64,000 bases of DNA from contig CP141149.1 in assembly GCA_035235625.1 (NCBI GenBank), positions 5,920,893 to 5,984,892 of the forward strand. Reading direction: 5' to 3'. Positions 14,934 to 25,670 of this stretch are shown piece after piece. The notes below the pieces were generated by a model that saw nothing but the letters and a program-made list of their open reading frames with translations, searched no databases and had not been told where the DNA came from. Each line of letters opens with the position of its first letter. Positions within the stretch are counted from its first letter, which is position 1. The stretch comes from Saururus chinensis (Eukaryota; Streptophyta; Magnoliopsida; Piperales; Saururaceae). The position numbers and the translations under genes are program-made.

Positions 14934-15480
14934 TCAAGGCGACCAAGCCAGATAGCGAGCCATGAACTCATCCTCGGGCATCCATGTGGCATCCTCAAGT
15001 GGCTGCCCCTGCCAAGAAATGAGAATCTCAGTAATGATGTGACCTGAGTGACGAACACAACACTTATCAAGCACCAAGGCGGGGACAAGGTCGGAAGGTT
15101 GGACTGGGCCCATCAAGGTGGGTGGTGGAGCATCAGTTGCTAAGGACATGTCACCTACGCATCGGCGCAGCCTAAAGACATGAAAGATGGGGTGAACTTA
15201 GGAGTCAGGCGGTAGAGCAAGACGGTAAGCCACAGGGCCGATGCACTCCACAGCATAGGGACCATGGAAAAGGGGGGCGAGCTTAGAATGCTTAGGCTGA
15301 AATAAGGATGTCTGGCGCTGAGGAAGAACAGAGATATAAACCAAGTCACCCACTGTGAACTCCCTGTTAGTGTGATGACCATCATAAAGTTGCTTTTTCT
15401 GGTTCTAAGGAGAAGACAAATTCTCATTGTGTCTGGAGCATATAGTCCACCTCAGCCAGATGAGCGATGAGGGACATAAG
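14934..15480 (-). pseudogene. Integrase C-terminal region and chromodomain-like tail
   Basis: The last frame (15149 down to a stop at 14934) ends in ITEILISWQGQP, LEDATW and PEDEF, the signature of the chromodomain that chromovirus integrases use to read chromatin. The part above it carries the conserved integrase C-terminal phrases VLPQRQTS, KLAP and VHPIFHV in a shifted frame (about 15155-15420). A TAG lies in the linker near 15403-15405 (SSP, stop, NQKK), at the same place as a TAG in the other copy at 28380. The solo LTR at 15481 separates this from the integrase core. It was once part of one polyprotein with the domains at 16750-17776. Confidence 0.85.
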
Positions 15481-16744
15481 TGATCGTTTATAATTAAACC
15501 ATTTGCAAGTGTACAAGGTAATTGTACTAGGATAAGTATTTAAGGGTTGTCGAACCTCAGGGACGGATGAATTATTACTAAATCTAAAGAGGGAATTCGC
15601 TGATGAAAAACTAAAACAAACTTAAACTTTAATTAAGTAGAGAAAAGAAATCAACTAGTTTAAAATAAAAGATTAATATGATGGAAATTACTTAGGAAAT
15701 TGAATCCACTATAAAACCATGACAATTCCTTAACTTTTAATCTAAATCTAGTGTGAATATGAACAAGTATTCTCAGCTACAAGCTAGAATTACTTCAAAA
15801 AGAATCATTAATTAACTTCCATGGCATGAACTATCTTCGACAATAGCACGAATCATCTACACTAAACTAGCTATAGGCATGACCCGTCTAATCTTAGTAT
15901 AACTAATCCAAGTCATTAATTATCTGAACATTAAAACTATTGTATGACCATCTCATCTAAATCACAGAAATTAGAATCGATGAAAATATCAAAACCACAT
16001 CAATCTATCATCTACAAGATAATAAATCAACATAGAATTGAATAAACATTAAAAGCTCTTCCATTAAAAAGAAAATCCATATCATACAATTGTCATCATT
16101 CACTACTGAGATCTAAATTAAAAAAAAAAAAATTGAAACTTATCTATAGCTTCATCAACTCCTAAGTAAAAGAAAAGTCTAGCCTTCCATGGTAGAAGAA
16201 AGCACTTGAATTTCCATTAAAAGCTTTGAGTTCTCTTCCATCTTCTTCTTCCTTTTTCTCTTCCTAAAATCTACTGGAATCCTTTAATTTTAAGCCAAAT
16301 ATGTCTTTTTAAGTTCCGTAGGAAGAAGTCCAATATGAAAAGGATTGAAATTTGGGTCAAACTAGGAAACTACACGTTATGTCGTTCGATCGCCCTGCAT
16401 GCCCCCGATCGATCGCTTGAACTGTATTTTTGTCTGAATTTACGTTATCCCGATCGATCGGTAAGTGACTCCGTTCGATCGACTACAGTGTTTCTGCAAT
16501 CTGGACAGTTTTCCTGGACAGTTCATATTCTGTTCATTAAGCTTTCCTTCGTGTCCATATTAATTTCCAACTTGTTTATAACTCCGAAAAGTTGTCCAAA
16601 TCACTTTAAAGCATGTGAAGACTACTTTGAACTATTCAAAACATCATCCAAGTACTTCGATAAGCGTATTTTACCTACAAAATATAAAATACCATATTTT
16701 AGACATGTAGAAAGTAACTAAAATTCCATCTTGATTTAAATACA
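15481..16744 (+). mobile_element. Solo LTR (1264 bp) nested in the chromovirus, ATAAG duplication
   Basis: The integrase region is split by 1264 bp beginning TGATCGTTTA and ending TTTAAATACA, with TG and CA ends. The flanks are ATAAG on both sides (15476-15480 and 16745-16749). Removing the insert gives a continuous match to the homologous integrase sequence of the plus-strand element. GTTGTCGAACCTCAGGGA (15546-15563) lies 65 bp from the start, comparable to the related motif in the 5738-6932 LTR; orientation is inferred from that. Four TCGATCG-type sites cluster at 16386-16484. A 128-codon frame at 16335-16721 has no recognisable domain and is not called a gene. Confidence 0.8.
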
Positions 16745-16749
16745 ATAAG

Positions 16750-17465
16750 ACAACACGGTTGGGGAAGGGCAGCCATACAGCACCTCAAAAAGAGTGAAAC
16801 CGGCACGAGTGTTATTGGTGGTGTTATAGGAACACTCCGCCCAGGGAAGAAGCTAAAGCCATCTGCGGGGCTGAGACATCATGAAACAGCGGAGGTACTG
16901 CTCTAAACATTGATTTACCACCTCTGTCTAGCCATCCGTCTGCGAGTGATAAGCGGTGCTCATGTGGAGAGAAGTGCCTTGTAAGTGAAGAACACCCGCC
17001 AAAACTGAGATATGAAAATCCGGCAATGATCAGAGACAATAGTACGAGGCATGCCGTAAAGTTTGGCCACCTCCCGAATATAGAGCTCTACCATTGTCTT
17101 GGCAGTGAATGGGTATCCCAGAGCGCAAAAGTGAGCGTACTTGGACAACCGGTCCACCACCACCATAATCACCGACTTGCCTTGTACCAAGGGTAAGTCC
17201 TCCATGAAGTCTATCAAAATATCCTCCCAAACCTTATCAGGGATAGGCAAGGGTTGAAGCAAACCGGCAGCAGAGGTCGTGGCAGCCTTAGCTCTCTGAT
17301 ATACATCGCAAGCGGCCACATACTCTTAGACTGCCAGGCGACTACCCTGCTACAGACAACTCTGGTTGGCCCACTTATAAATGCAGAAAGTTTCTTCATG
17401 ACCGGCTACTGGAGTGTCCAGAAATGGGAGAGAACCCACTTGTAAAGATCATCAACATTTGGAAC
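16750..17465 (-). pseudogene. Integrase core of the minus-strand chromovirus
   Basis: The frame from 17319 down to 16960 contains the end of the zinc-binding motif (CDVYQRAK), LLQPLPIPDKVWEDI, the first catalytic aspartate in DFMEDLP, the VDRLSKYAHF phrase and the second aspartate in IVSDHCRIF. The downstream part, with the HPQTDG-type phrase carrying the catalytic glutamate, lies in another frame (about 16824-17039). Integrase joins retrotransposon DNA to the host chromosome. Here frameshifts break the core and a solo LTR cuts it from its C-terminal part, so it is dead. The CDVC of the family is CDVY here, a lost zinc ligand. Confidence 0.85.
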
Positions 17466-17776
17466 CTAAAGGTGGTCTTTCCAAAAGAGTAGGTTATCCT
17501 GCCAAACAAAGAAAGGATGAGTAGCTGGGTTGGTCTGAAGAGCTGTAATAAGGGTCTGCATTTGAGAATCATCCATGTAGGCCCATCTCAACTCATCACT
17601 GAAGGAGCAAGACAAAGTACAAAAGGCCAAGCATGATCTTGGGGTAGAGTTGCGAGACAGTGCGTCGGCCACGGTGTTTTTCGACCCTTTCTTGTACATG
17701 ACCTCATAATCATAACCAAGTAACTTACTGAGCCACCACTGCTTAGAAGGAGTGGATACCAGTTGCTCGAGGAAGT
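17466..17776 (-). pseudogene. RNase H C-terminal part and integrase N-terminal spacer
   Basis: Read on the minus strand this starts with a WLSKLLGYDYEVMYKKGSKN-like segment and gives TVADALSR, the conserved end of the gypsy RNase H region, followed by a poorly conserved linker ending in a WKDHL-type phrase before the integrase zinc finger. In the intact element the same order is at about 27300-27590. The 2441-bp solo LTR at 17777 separates it from the rest of RNase H. Confidence 0.8.
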
Positions 17777-20217
17777 TGTAAGGACCCCCATCTCAAAACT
17801 AGTTTTGGTTTTCTTTAATTATCGGTTATCGTGAGATTAGTGCATTTTTTTATCTATTCGGTGATTTCTTGAATAAATAGTGTTTAAGATGGTTTTAATT
17901 AAAATCAACTTAAGATTAGTAGTTTTAAGTGATTTTAAAACAAATGTGAATTTTTTGGGATTTTTCTGAATTTTCACTATTTTTCCAAAAATTAGGGTTA
18001 TGGCAGGACCCCTATGGGCCCCACCACCGAAATTTCAATTTTTAAGTCAAATGAACCGAGATGTCTACTTAAGCCCATAAAAAAAATTTCAGAATTTTAT
18101 TAAGCTTAATTAGTGCTTAAATTTGTAAAATACCCATTTTTAGCCTACTTTTCCTATTTACACCCCATAACTTACCCATACATACCCCAACCCTTACTAT
18201 AAAAGGGCAAACCTGAGCCATTTCCATTTTTGGGAATAGGCTAAGGAGGGAAGTCTTGCCTAATCCCCAATTAGGCCCTAATTAAAAGGCAATTAAGGTA
18301 AGCCTACTCTAATTAAGCACTAAACCCTAACTTTCTTCTTAATCTCTTCCAATCTACCATTTCCCCCTTGTTTCAATTCATTTTTTGGACATCAAAAACT
18401 ACTAATTTGTGTTCTACTACAAACCCTAGCTTTCAAAATTCAATTTTTACAATCAACAAGCCCTAGATCTAAGTTTTAATTAGAGATTTCTTTGGTAAAT
18501 TGATTTGTAATGGAGTTTAATCCAAACTCAATGTTTTTGGAAGGTTTTCAAGAAGGGTGACTCTCAAATCCGAGCTTAATCAAGTGCTAAGGTAATGGGT
18601 CTTTGAAATCTCGGTTTATCCATGGTAAAACCCTTGATTTTTGGCTTATTTCGAATGGAGATACTTGATTTGGTGTGTTAATGGTATGATTAAAAAATGG
18701 AAATATTTAATCCCGATTTCTTAGGGTTTTGCATTATTATGATATGGTTTAACATTCTAGAAGTCAAGAAAGACTTTTGATGATGATTAGGGTGTTAGAT
18801 GTGGATTTGAAGTATTATCAATGGTGTTTTAGTAGAACTACCATTGATTAAGCATATTTTCAGTAGAACTACAACCTATTAATGGACTGATTTGGCATGA
18901 TAAAATGTGGTTAGTTGATGTATGGATGTTGGTGAATGTCATGACTCAATGATGAAATGAATGATCTTATATGTGTTTCACCTTTGTAGTTGAGTTTTGA
19001 TTTGAGTTATGATTTCAACGTTTCTTCTTCTATAATTTCTGCTGGAATTCATGTTTAGATGATAATTCACATGTGTAGTGTGGTAGTGAGTTTAACTTCA
19101 AGTATGTTGACATGCATTGTGTGAAATGCTTCTACTAGTTACACACACATGTGGGGGTTAAATAATGATGTTGAAACTAGATATGTTAGAGATACATTCA
19201 TGCAGGTTGATTATGATGTGATGTATGTAGGAATATATATGTTAGAGATACATCCATGCAAGTTGATTATGATATTGTATGTTAGAGATACATTCATGCA
19301 GGTTGATTATGATGTGACGCATGTGGGAATATGTGTGTTAGAGATACATCCATGCAGGTTGATTATGATATTGTATGTTAGAGATACATTCATGTAGGTT
19401 GATTATGATGTGATGCATGTGGGAATATGTATGTTAGAGATACATCCATGCAGGTTGATTATGATATGATGTATGTGGGAATATGTATGTTAGAGATACA
19501 TCCATGCAGGTTGAATTTGATGACATGCATGATGGAATGTGTATGTTAGAGATACATTCATGCAGGGTGTTATGATGAGAATGAAATTATGTGAATTATG
19601 CATTATGATGCAGTTTAGGTGATGTTTATGTGTGATTAGAAAATGATGCACCATGTAAATCTTTGATCTGAATGATCTTATTGCTATGCTATCGTATTTT
19701 TGATGTTAATAGTGATATTAAAAACCATTGCTGAGTTTGTTCAACTCACCCCTCTTTCTTGTGTTTTGATCTGGGGTTGCGTGGTGCGACACGCAGACGG
19801 ACAGGATCTCCTCTTTGAGGAAAGGTCGGAGATGGCTTGGATGTGATCTTAGAGATTGTTGTGTGACTTATCTTCTTTGGTTTTATGCTTATGTTTAGAA
19901 CCTTTGTGTAGGGTTCTTTGTTTTGGATTTATATCACATTTATAGTTATGTTGCTTAAGACTTATTTGAGCTAGTGTGGGCTAGTTAACTAAGCATGTGG
20001 GTTTGAGATTAGTTGTTTACTTTGTGATACACTCTTTCTTTCCTTCTTATTTACTCTTGCTCAAAAGATTGTGCGTACTCCATAATTCTGTTATTCGCCC
20101 GTGGATAGGGTTAAATCTTCCACTAGATCGTTTCTCAATTTCACTTCGTCGCCCTCGCGCGCTTGACCGGCCCCTGGACCGGGTTAGGCTCGGGTCGGGC
20201 ATCGCCGGGGCATGACA
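17777..20217 (+). mobile_element. Solo LTR (2441 bp) nested in the chromovirus, GAAGT duplication
   Basis: The insert begins TGTAAGGACC and ends GGGGCATGACA, with TG and CA ends. The flanking 5 bp are GAAGT on both sides (17772-17776 and 20218-20222), and the RNase H coding sequence is continuous once it is removed. A TATAAAA box at 18198-18204 within CTATAAAAGGG points to plus-strand transcription. The length and the TGTAAGGACC/GGGCATGACA ends resemble LTRs of large plant gypsy elements, but the clade is not certain. It has an internal tandem repeat at 19165-19570. No gag, pol or primer-binding site is present. The frame at 19149-19397 is simply the tandem repeat translated. Confidence 0.85.
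19165..19570. repeat. Tandem repeat inside the 2.4-kb LTR
   Basis: The phrase TGTTAGAGATACATYCATGC followed by AGGTTGATTATGATRT recurs seven times. Units alternate between a longer form of about 56-60 bp, which includes GTGATGYATGTGGGAATATG, and a shorter form of about 40 bp that lacks that middle part. Copies are nearly identical, so expansion was recent relative to the flanking sequence. Short tandem repeats of this kind are common in LTRs of plant gypsy elements. Confidence 0.9.
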
Positions 20218-20222
20218 GAAGT

Positions 20223-21240
20223 ACTTCAAAGACTGGTGGTTAGTGCGAATCAAGAACCTACGGCCAAATAGATAAGGTCACCACTTGTCGACGGCGAGGA
20301 CAATAGTGAGCATCTCCTTCTCATAAACGAACAGGGACAAAATGTGGCCAGCCAAAGCCTTGCTGAAGTACGCAATGAGGCGCTCATCCTACAGTAGAAC
20401 CGCCCCTAGACCCGTCTCCAAAACATCGGTTTCAACCACGAAGGCGAGGCTGAAATCGGGTAAAATCAGTATAGGGGCCGATGTCATAGCATGCTTCAGC
20501 TCGTCAAATGCTACTTGGGCAACCTCATTCCAACCAAGGGCCCCCTTCTTAAGAAGCTCTATAAGTGGCCAAGCGACCTCCCCATACCGGCTGATAAACC
20601 GCCTATAATAGCCAATGAGGCTCAGAAAACCCCGGAGCGCCCGAACACACGTGGGCGGCAGCCAAGTGAGCATGGCAACCACCTTCGATGGGTCAATGGC
20701 AACGCCATCCCGAGAGATGATATGGCCCAAGTAATAAATCTGGGGGCTGCCAAAGGAACACTTCGAATGCTTAAGAAATAATGAATTAGCTCTCAAAATA
20801 GAGAAGACCGACCTGAGTGCTCCAAGTGCTCTGCCCACGACTGGCTATAAACCAGGATGTCGTCAAAGAAAACCAAGATGTGGCGGCAGAGGAACGGCTT
20901 GAAGAAATTATTCATGAGGCTATGGAAGGTGGAGGGGGCGTTGGTCAGCCCGAACGGCATGACGAGGAACTCAAAATGGCCATCATGAGTCCAGAAGGCG
21001 GTCTTGTGCGTGTTGACTACTTGCACCAAAATTTGATTGCAACCCAATCGAAGGTCGATTTTACTAAAGACCTGTGCACCAATCAGCTCATCCAGAAGCT
21101 CCTCGATCGCGGGTATGGGATACTTGTCCTTGATGGTGATGGCATTCAATGCTCGGTAGTCCACACAAAACTGCCAAGTACTATCTTTTTTGCAAACTAG
21201 CACACTGAAGAAGAGTAAGAGCCTGTACTAGGGCGGATGA
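20223..21240 (-). pseudogene. Reverse transcriptase and RNase H of the minus-strand chromovirus
   Basis: From 21203 down, the frame gives the RT fingers and palm: [16 protein letters not shown], then [38 protein letters not shown] and the catalytic [10 protein letters not shown] shift near 20800 leads to a second frame (20838-20389) with FLKHSKCSFG, YYLGHIISRDGVAIDPSKV, LRGFLSLIGYYRRFI and the RNase H start FVVETDVLETGLGAVLL. The first RNase H acidic residue is retained in ETDVLE. Beyond that, RTNHQSLKYF at 20220-20250 is cut by the solo LTR. The enzyme copies element RNA into DNA; this copy is frameshifted and split. Confidence 0.9.
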
Positions 21241-21547
21241 TATCGGGCTGAAGCATGTCAGCCACAAGATGCTCAATCTTGGACTTCTAGATGTGAGGAT
21301 AATAGTAAGTGCAAACATTGGCTGGTGACGCACCAAGAATGATGGGGATATGGTGGTTGTGAGGGCGCACTGGATGAAGTCCCTGTGGTTCAGCAAACTC
21401 ATCTCGATGCTCTGCCAATAACTCAAGGAGATCTGGGGGCTGATCATTCTGACGTACCACGACTGTAGCCCACTGCTACAAGAGGAACCCTTGGGTGGAG
21501 AACTAGACAAAAGAACTCGCCAACTAGGCTGAGAGGCGGGTGCCCGG

Positions 21548-22116
21548 CTAGGACCCTTCAATCCAAACCCACTGCCCCTTAACTTCAAAATCCATAATCA
21601 TGTCCCTGCAGTTCCAAACTACGTTGCCTAACTCCTGGAGCCACTGAACCCCTAACACCATGTCCGCCCCCTTTGTGGGTAGTAGGAAGAGGTCAGTGAT
21701 GAAGGTGTGGCCCTGAATGGCAAGGGCGGCCTGAGCACAAATGCCCGAGCTCCTGAGATGCTTCCCATCTCCAATCAGCACATCAAAAGGTTTTGAATCC
21801 AATATGAAGCAGCAAGACGTTAAACCACCATGTCATTAATGAAGTTGTGGGTAGACCCACTGTCGACCAAGATGGCCACTTGTTGCCGCTTGAGGTGGCC
21901 TTGAACCCTCATTGTGCGAGGCATGAATGCTCCCGAGAAGGTATGGACAAAAATCTCGGGCTGCATGTCATCATAGTGGGACGAGTCTGCCTTGTCCTTT
22001 GCGTCCTCTTCCTCTATCTCCTCCACAAGGTGGCTTCCCTTGACGAAATAGTGGTGTCTTGGAACGAACTTCTCGTCACAACGGAAACATAGTCCCTTAG
22101 ACCGACACTCCTCCAT
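21548..22116 (-). pseudogene. Aspartic protease region and gag zinc knuckle
   Basis: The frame 22116-21820 starts with MEECRSKGLCFRCDEKFVPR, the plant-gypsy CCHC knuckle (C-x2-C-x7-H form), though the final Cys of the knuckle is Tyr here (HHYF). It continues through an acidic linker to VAILVDSGSTHNFIND, an intact aspartic protease active-site DSG. A second frame (21802-21548) carries FDVLIGDGKHL, FLLPTKGADMVLGVQWLQEL. A TAG lies immediately before MEEC (plus-strand 22117-22119) where the other copy has CAG. The protease cleaves the element polyprotein; the frame shift near 21810 disables it here. Confidence 0.85.
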
Positions 22117-22530
22117 CTATGCCGGCGTAAGATGCTAGACAATCTGACCTGGCGACAGTGCTAGCTGGCCAGGTCGGCCTAGCGTAGGGCTGTTGTTCGG
22201 GCCGGCAAGGGGCCAACATTGGCACTGGAACATGGGAAGGTCCCAAGCCACCCCCCTCGCCGCTATCTAGCCAGCTTCTCTTCCACAATTTGTGCATGGA
22301 GCATGATGTCTCGCATGCTGGAGCACAAGAAGTGGCGCATCTCTTCATAAATCTCAGGTTTGAGACCTCTCTTGAACGTGCCCACCAAGGCGGCCACCTT
22401 TATGAACACGTGTAATAGGCCCAAATGGTTGTGGTTTGGCACAGTGTGGATAGCATCTCATTGAAGCCTTGAAACATGTTTGGCCCAAACTGGATACACA
22501 ACTCGTCAGAGAAGGCAACCCAAGTGGGGT
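22117..22530 (-). pseudogene. Partial gag of the minus-strand chromovirus, truncated
   Basis: Minus-strand sequence matches the plus-strand element's gag from about 25030 (minus 22500s) to the linker before the zinc knuckle. It includes VGTFKRGLKPEI near 22345-22375, where the other copy has a TGA. The match ends near 22530, in the phrase corresponding to TWTAFSDEL, and minisatellite DNA begins. About 250 codons of gag, the primer-binding site and the 5' LTR are missing. Stops and shifts are frequent. Confidence 0.75.
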
Positions 22531-22539
22531 AGCACACCT

Positions 22540-23916
22540 TGGATGCATGGTCCCTCTCTGGAATGTGTGTGCTCTCTCGAGTGCGTGTGCTCTCTTGAGG
22601 GCACGTGCCTTCTCTTTCGTGTATGCATGCTCTCTCGAGTGTGCGTGCACTCTCTCGAGCACGTGTGCTCTCTCTCTTGAGAGCATGCTCTCACTCACTC
22701 TCTTGTTAGAGTGCACATGCTCTCTCTTTCAATCACACATGTACTCTCACTCTAGTGTGCGTTCTCTCTCTCTCTAGTGTGCATGCTATCTTTCTCAAGC
22801 ATGCGTGTTCTCTCTCAATTGCGCAAGTCTCTCCGGAATGTGTGCATGCTCTGTCTCTCGAGAGCGCGTGCTATCACTCTCTCCCTATCCCTCACTCGAG
22901 TGTGCAAACTCTCAAGTGTGCATGCTATTTCTCGTGAGTGTGTGTTCTTGGTCTCTCTCGAGCACACTTGATCTCTATCTCGAGCGTGCTTGCTCTCTCT
23001 TGAGCGTGCCTTCCTTTTCTCTCTCCAATGTGTGCTCTCGCTCTGAAGCATGTTCTCTCGCTCTCAAACGTGTTCGCTCTCTCTTGATTTCTCGAGCATG
23101 TGTCCTCTCTCTCTCAAGCTTGCTCTCTCTTGAGAGCGCGTGCATGCTCTCACTATCTTCCTATCCATGGCATGAGTGGGCGTGCTCTCTCTCAAGAGCA
23201 TGTGCTTTCTAGAGCACGTGTTCTCTCTCTCTCAATCTGCATGTCTCTCCATAATGTCTGTGCTCTCTTGATCGTGGATGTTATCTCTCTCAAGTGCACA
23301 TGATCTCTCTCTCTAGCGCACGTGCATTCTCTCTCAAGCCGCGTGCTTTCACTCTTGAGCGTGCATCTCCCTCTACAGCTTGTCTGCTCTCACTCCATCT
23401 CTCGTTCGAGTGCACGTGCTCTCTCTCTTGAGTGAGTGTGCTCTCTCACTCCATTCCGCATGCTCTCTCTCTCAAGAGCATGTGCTTTCTCGAGCACGTG
23501 TGGTCTCTCTTGATCTACATGGTCTCTCTCTATAATGTGTGCTCTCTCTTGATCATAGATGCTATCTCTCTCGAGTGCACATGCTCTCTCTCTCATGTGT
23601 GAGTGCATTCTCTCTCGAATCACATGCTCTCTCTCTCTTGAGAGCGCATCTCCCTCTACAATGCATGTGCTCTCCCGCCATCTCTCATTCGAGTGAGCAT
23701 GCTCGCTCAATTTCTTGTGCCCTCTCTCGAGTGTGCATGCTATCCATCTCGAGCGCGCATGTTCTCTCTCTATAGCACATGGTCACTCTTTCAGATGTGC
23801 ATGCTCTCTCTCCCCTCTATAGCGCGCGTGCTCTCTCTCTTCCTATCCCTCACTTGAATGCGAGTGTTTTCTCTCTCGAGCATGAGTGCTATCTATCTAG
23901 AGTGCACAAGCTCTCT
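22540..23916. repeat. CT-rich / ATGCAT minisatellite array (left part)
   Basis: Degenerate head-to-tail units of about 20 bp follow the scheme CTCTCTCTCGAGCGTGCATG, with CTCGAG and GTGCATG or GCGCGCATG blocks recurring throughout. Units vary in the length of the CT run and in the alternating purine-pyrimidine part. A few longer variants (CTCTCTCCGGAATGTGTG, CTATCCCTCACTCGAGTG) recur at larger intervals. Six-frame translation gives only Ser/Leu/Cys/His/Ala-rich frames on the plus strand and Arg/Glu/His-rich frames on the minus strand. These come from the repeat and are not genes. The plus-strand chromovirus interrupts the array at 23922. Confidence 0.92.
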
Positions 23917-23921
23917 GGATC

Positions 23922-24238
23922 TGTTGTGCACGAATGCACTAGACTTAGTATTTTCCTTATTTTAGTACTTTAATTATGTCATTAGGCTAGTTAGCAGTTG
24001 ACTGTTATTGTGTTATGGATGGTTTTGTAACTGGCGCACTAGTGGACCACGGGTGAACCGGGCCCACTAGTGGCACAATCCCCAATGTGGGGTGCGACTC
24101 CCCATAAAGGGGTCGTCTTCCTCTTTTGTGTTTATGCTTTTACGAAATTCCAGAACTTCCTTTCCCTTTCTTCCCACTTCTTTCCATTTCCCTGCGTAGA
24201 ACTCCAGTGTACCGATTGTGCCTACTCCGGGCACAACA
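23922..24238 (+). mobile_element. 5' LTR of the plus-strand chromovirus
   Basis: The 317-bp LTR runs from TGTTGTGCAC to GGGCACAACA. A CCATAAAGGGG near 24099-24109 may serve as a TATA-like box, and the GGGGTGCGACTCCCC just before it forms a small hairpin. By hand count it differs from the 3' LTR at about 12 positions, 11 of them transitions, plus one 3-bp indel (TAT). That is close to 4 percent divergence, so insertion was fairly recent. Confidence 0.95.
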
Positions 24239-24239
24239 T

Positions 24240-24251
24240 TGGTATCGGAGC
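24240..24251 (+). promoter_or_regulatory. Primer-binding site for initiator tRNA-Met
   Basis: TGGTATCGGAGC starts one base after the 5' LTR. It matches the usual plant primer site TGGTATCAGAGC, complementary to the 3' end of initiator tRNA-Met, at 11 of 12 positions. It primes minus-strand DNA synthesis. Confidence 0.9.
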
Positions 24252-24268
24252 TCTTACGATCCCCGCCC

Positions 24269-25670
24269 ATGGCTCGAGGCAAGCAAACTGTCGCGGCCCC
24301 GAAAAATCAGCCCGAGAAAGAGACTCTCGTCTTTGCGAACAGCCCCAAATCAGCGCTGGACACCAGCGGCGAGTTAACGATGGCACAACTCGTGGCCAAG
24401 ATCAAAGCGTTGAGTATGGGAGTAGCCAGGATCGATGCAATTGGATTGGCCGTAGCCCAACTTCAAGCTAAGCGCACACCCCCTCTGGTGTCCAGGCCGC
24501 CAGTACCCATGGAGAAGGAGGGTCCATCCCAAGCTCCCGAACCTATCCGCTCTGACTTCCCAGCACCAGCAGACCATGAGATATGCTTTGCCCAGGACGG
24601 TGTAAGCTTTGGCACTGTCGATCAGGCCATGGAAGGGAGGCGCCAGGCCTAGGATTCGCGAGGCACACCAGGTGTTCAGAAAAATGCCCCAATGGTGCGG
24701 CCTCCCCGAAATCTATACCAGGAGATGGAGGATGACTGGGAGGAATATCCAGGACATCACGGAGCGCCTCGGGGTGGGGTGGAACCCCATCTGGCCCGCC
24801 TACAATTCCCGCATTATAATGGAGATGACGACCCTATAGAATGGTTGTACAAGGCGGAGAAGTTTTTCGCCTACTAGGGGACGCAGTCGGAGGCTGAACG
24901 ATTGCACATAGCGGCTTTCCACCTCGACGGGGATGCATCGGTGTGGTTTCAGAGCTTTGAGAAGGAGGTACGCTACCCAACTTGGACCGCCTTCTCCGAT
25001 GAATTGTGCATCCAGTTCGGCCCTAATGAGTTTCAAGACTTCAATGAGATGTTGTCTTCCCTGCGCCAGACGTCCACCGTGCGAGCATACTACACGGAGT
25101 TCATGAAGGTGGCTAACCGCCTTCCTGATTGGCCAGTGGCCGCCCTGGTGGGTACATTCAAGTGAGGGCTCAAGCATGAGATTTCTGAGGAGATGCGTCA
25201 TTTTCCCTGTTCCAGCATGCGGGATGTAGTGTGTCATGCACGTATCTTGGAGAAGTTGGCTAGACAACGGCGCGGAGGCAGACTCGGACCTTTCCCTCGG
25301 GCTGCTGTGCCCGCCTCTCCTCTTGCCGCTCCAGCCAACAGCTAGGTGGCTGGCCGCGTTGGCCAAGCACCCCCTCAAGCCGGCCCGATTGTCCACCGTC
25401 TCACTCCTGCGCAAATGGAGGAACGACATGCAAAGGGACTTTGTCTTCGCTGTGATGAGAAGTTTGTTCCGGGGCACTGTTGTTATGTCAAGGGCAGTCT
25501 CTTAGTGGAGGAGATCGACGAGGAGATAGGGGTGACAGAAGGGCCTGATTCATCGTACCCTGCTGATACATTGTCGGAGATCTCTGTGCATGCTTTTTCA
25601 GGGGCCTTCACTCCGCGCACCATGAGGGTACAGGGTTATCTCAAGCGGCAACAGGTCGCGATTCTGATTG
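24269..25670 (+). pseudogene. gag with zinc knuckle of the plus-strand chromovirus
   Basis: ATG at 24269 opens MARGKQTVAAPKNQPEK, 18 bases beyond the primer site. One reading frame continues to about 25670 but is cut by TAG at 24650, TAG at 24875, TGA at 25163 and TAG at 25343. The capsid part includes FPHYNGDDDPIEWLYKAEKF, FHLDGDASVWFQSFE and FGPNEFQDFNEMLSSL, typical of the gypsy gag domain. The zinc knuckle CLRCDEKFVPGHCC is near 25440-25485; the knuckle binds element RNA. Reading through the four stops restores a normal-length gag. The frame is otherwise undamaged, so point stops came later than the last active cycle or the copy was mobilised in trans. Confidence 0.9.

Larger units (their letters stand above)
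14903..22530 (-). mobile_element. Decayed Ty3/gypsy chromovirus, minus strand, 5' end lost
   Basis: Reading from high to low coordinates gives the standard gypsy order: partial gag and zinc knuckle, aspartic protease, reverse transcriptase, RNase H, integrase and a C-terminal chromodomain-like segment, then the 3' LTR remnant. It is related throughout to the intact plus-strand element at 23922-29194, so the two belong to one clade. Two solo LTRs lie inside it (15481-16744 and 17777-20217). Gag breaks off near 22530 at the minisatellite, so the 5' LTR, primer-binding site and start of gag are absent. Frames are repeatedly broken, so it is not autonomous. Individual domains are listed separately. 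Confidence 0.9.

Noticed and set aside
16335..16721. 128-codon frame in a solo LTR
   Set aside because: No known domain, and it lies wholly within an LTR without coding relatives I recognise.
19149..19397. 82-codon frame rich in VRDTFMQVDYDV repeats
   Set aside because: It translates the tandem repeat inside the 2.4-kb LTR.
20342..21200. Plus-strand frames of 88-127 codons
   Set aside because: They are antisense to the reverse transcriptase of the minus-strand chromovirus.
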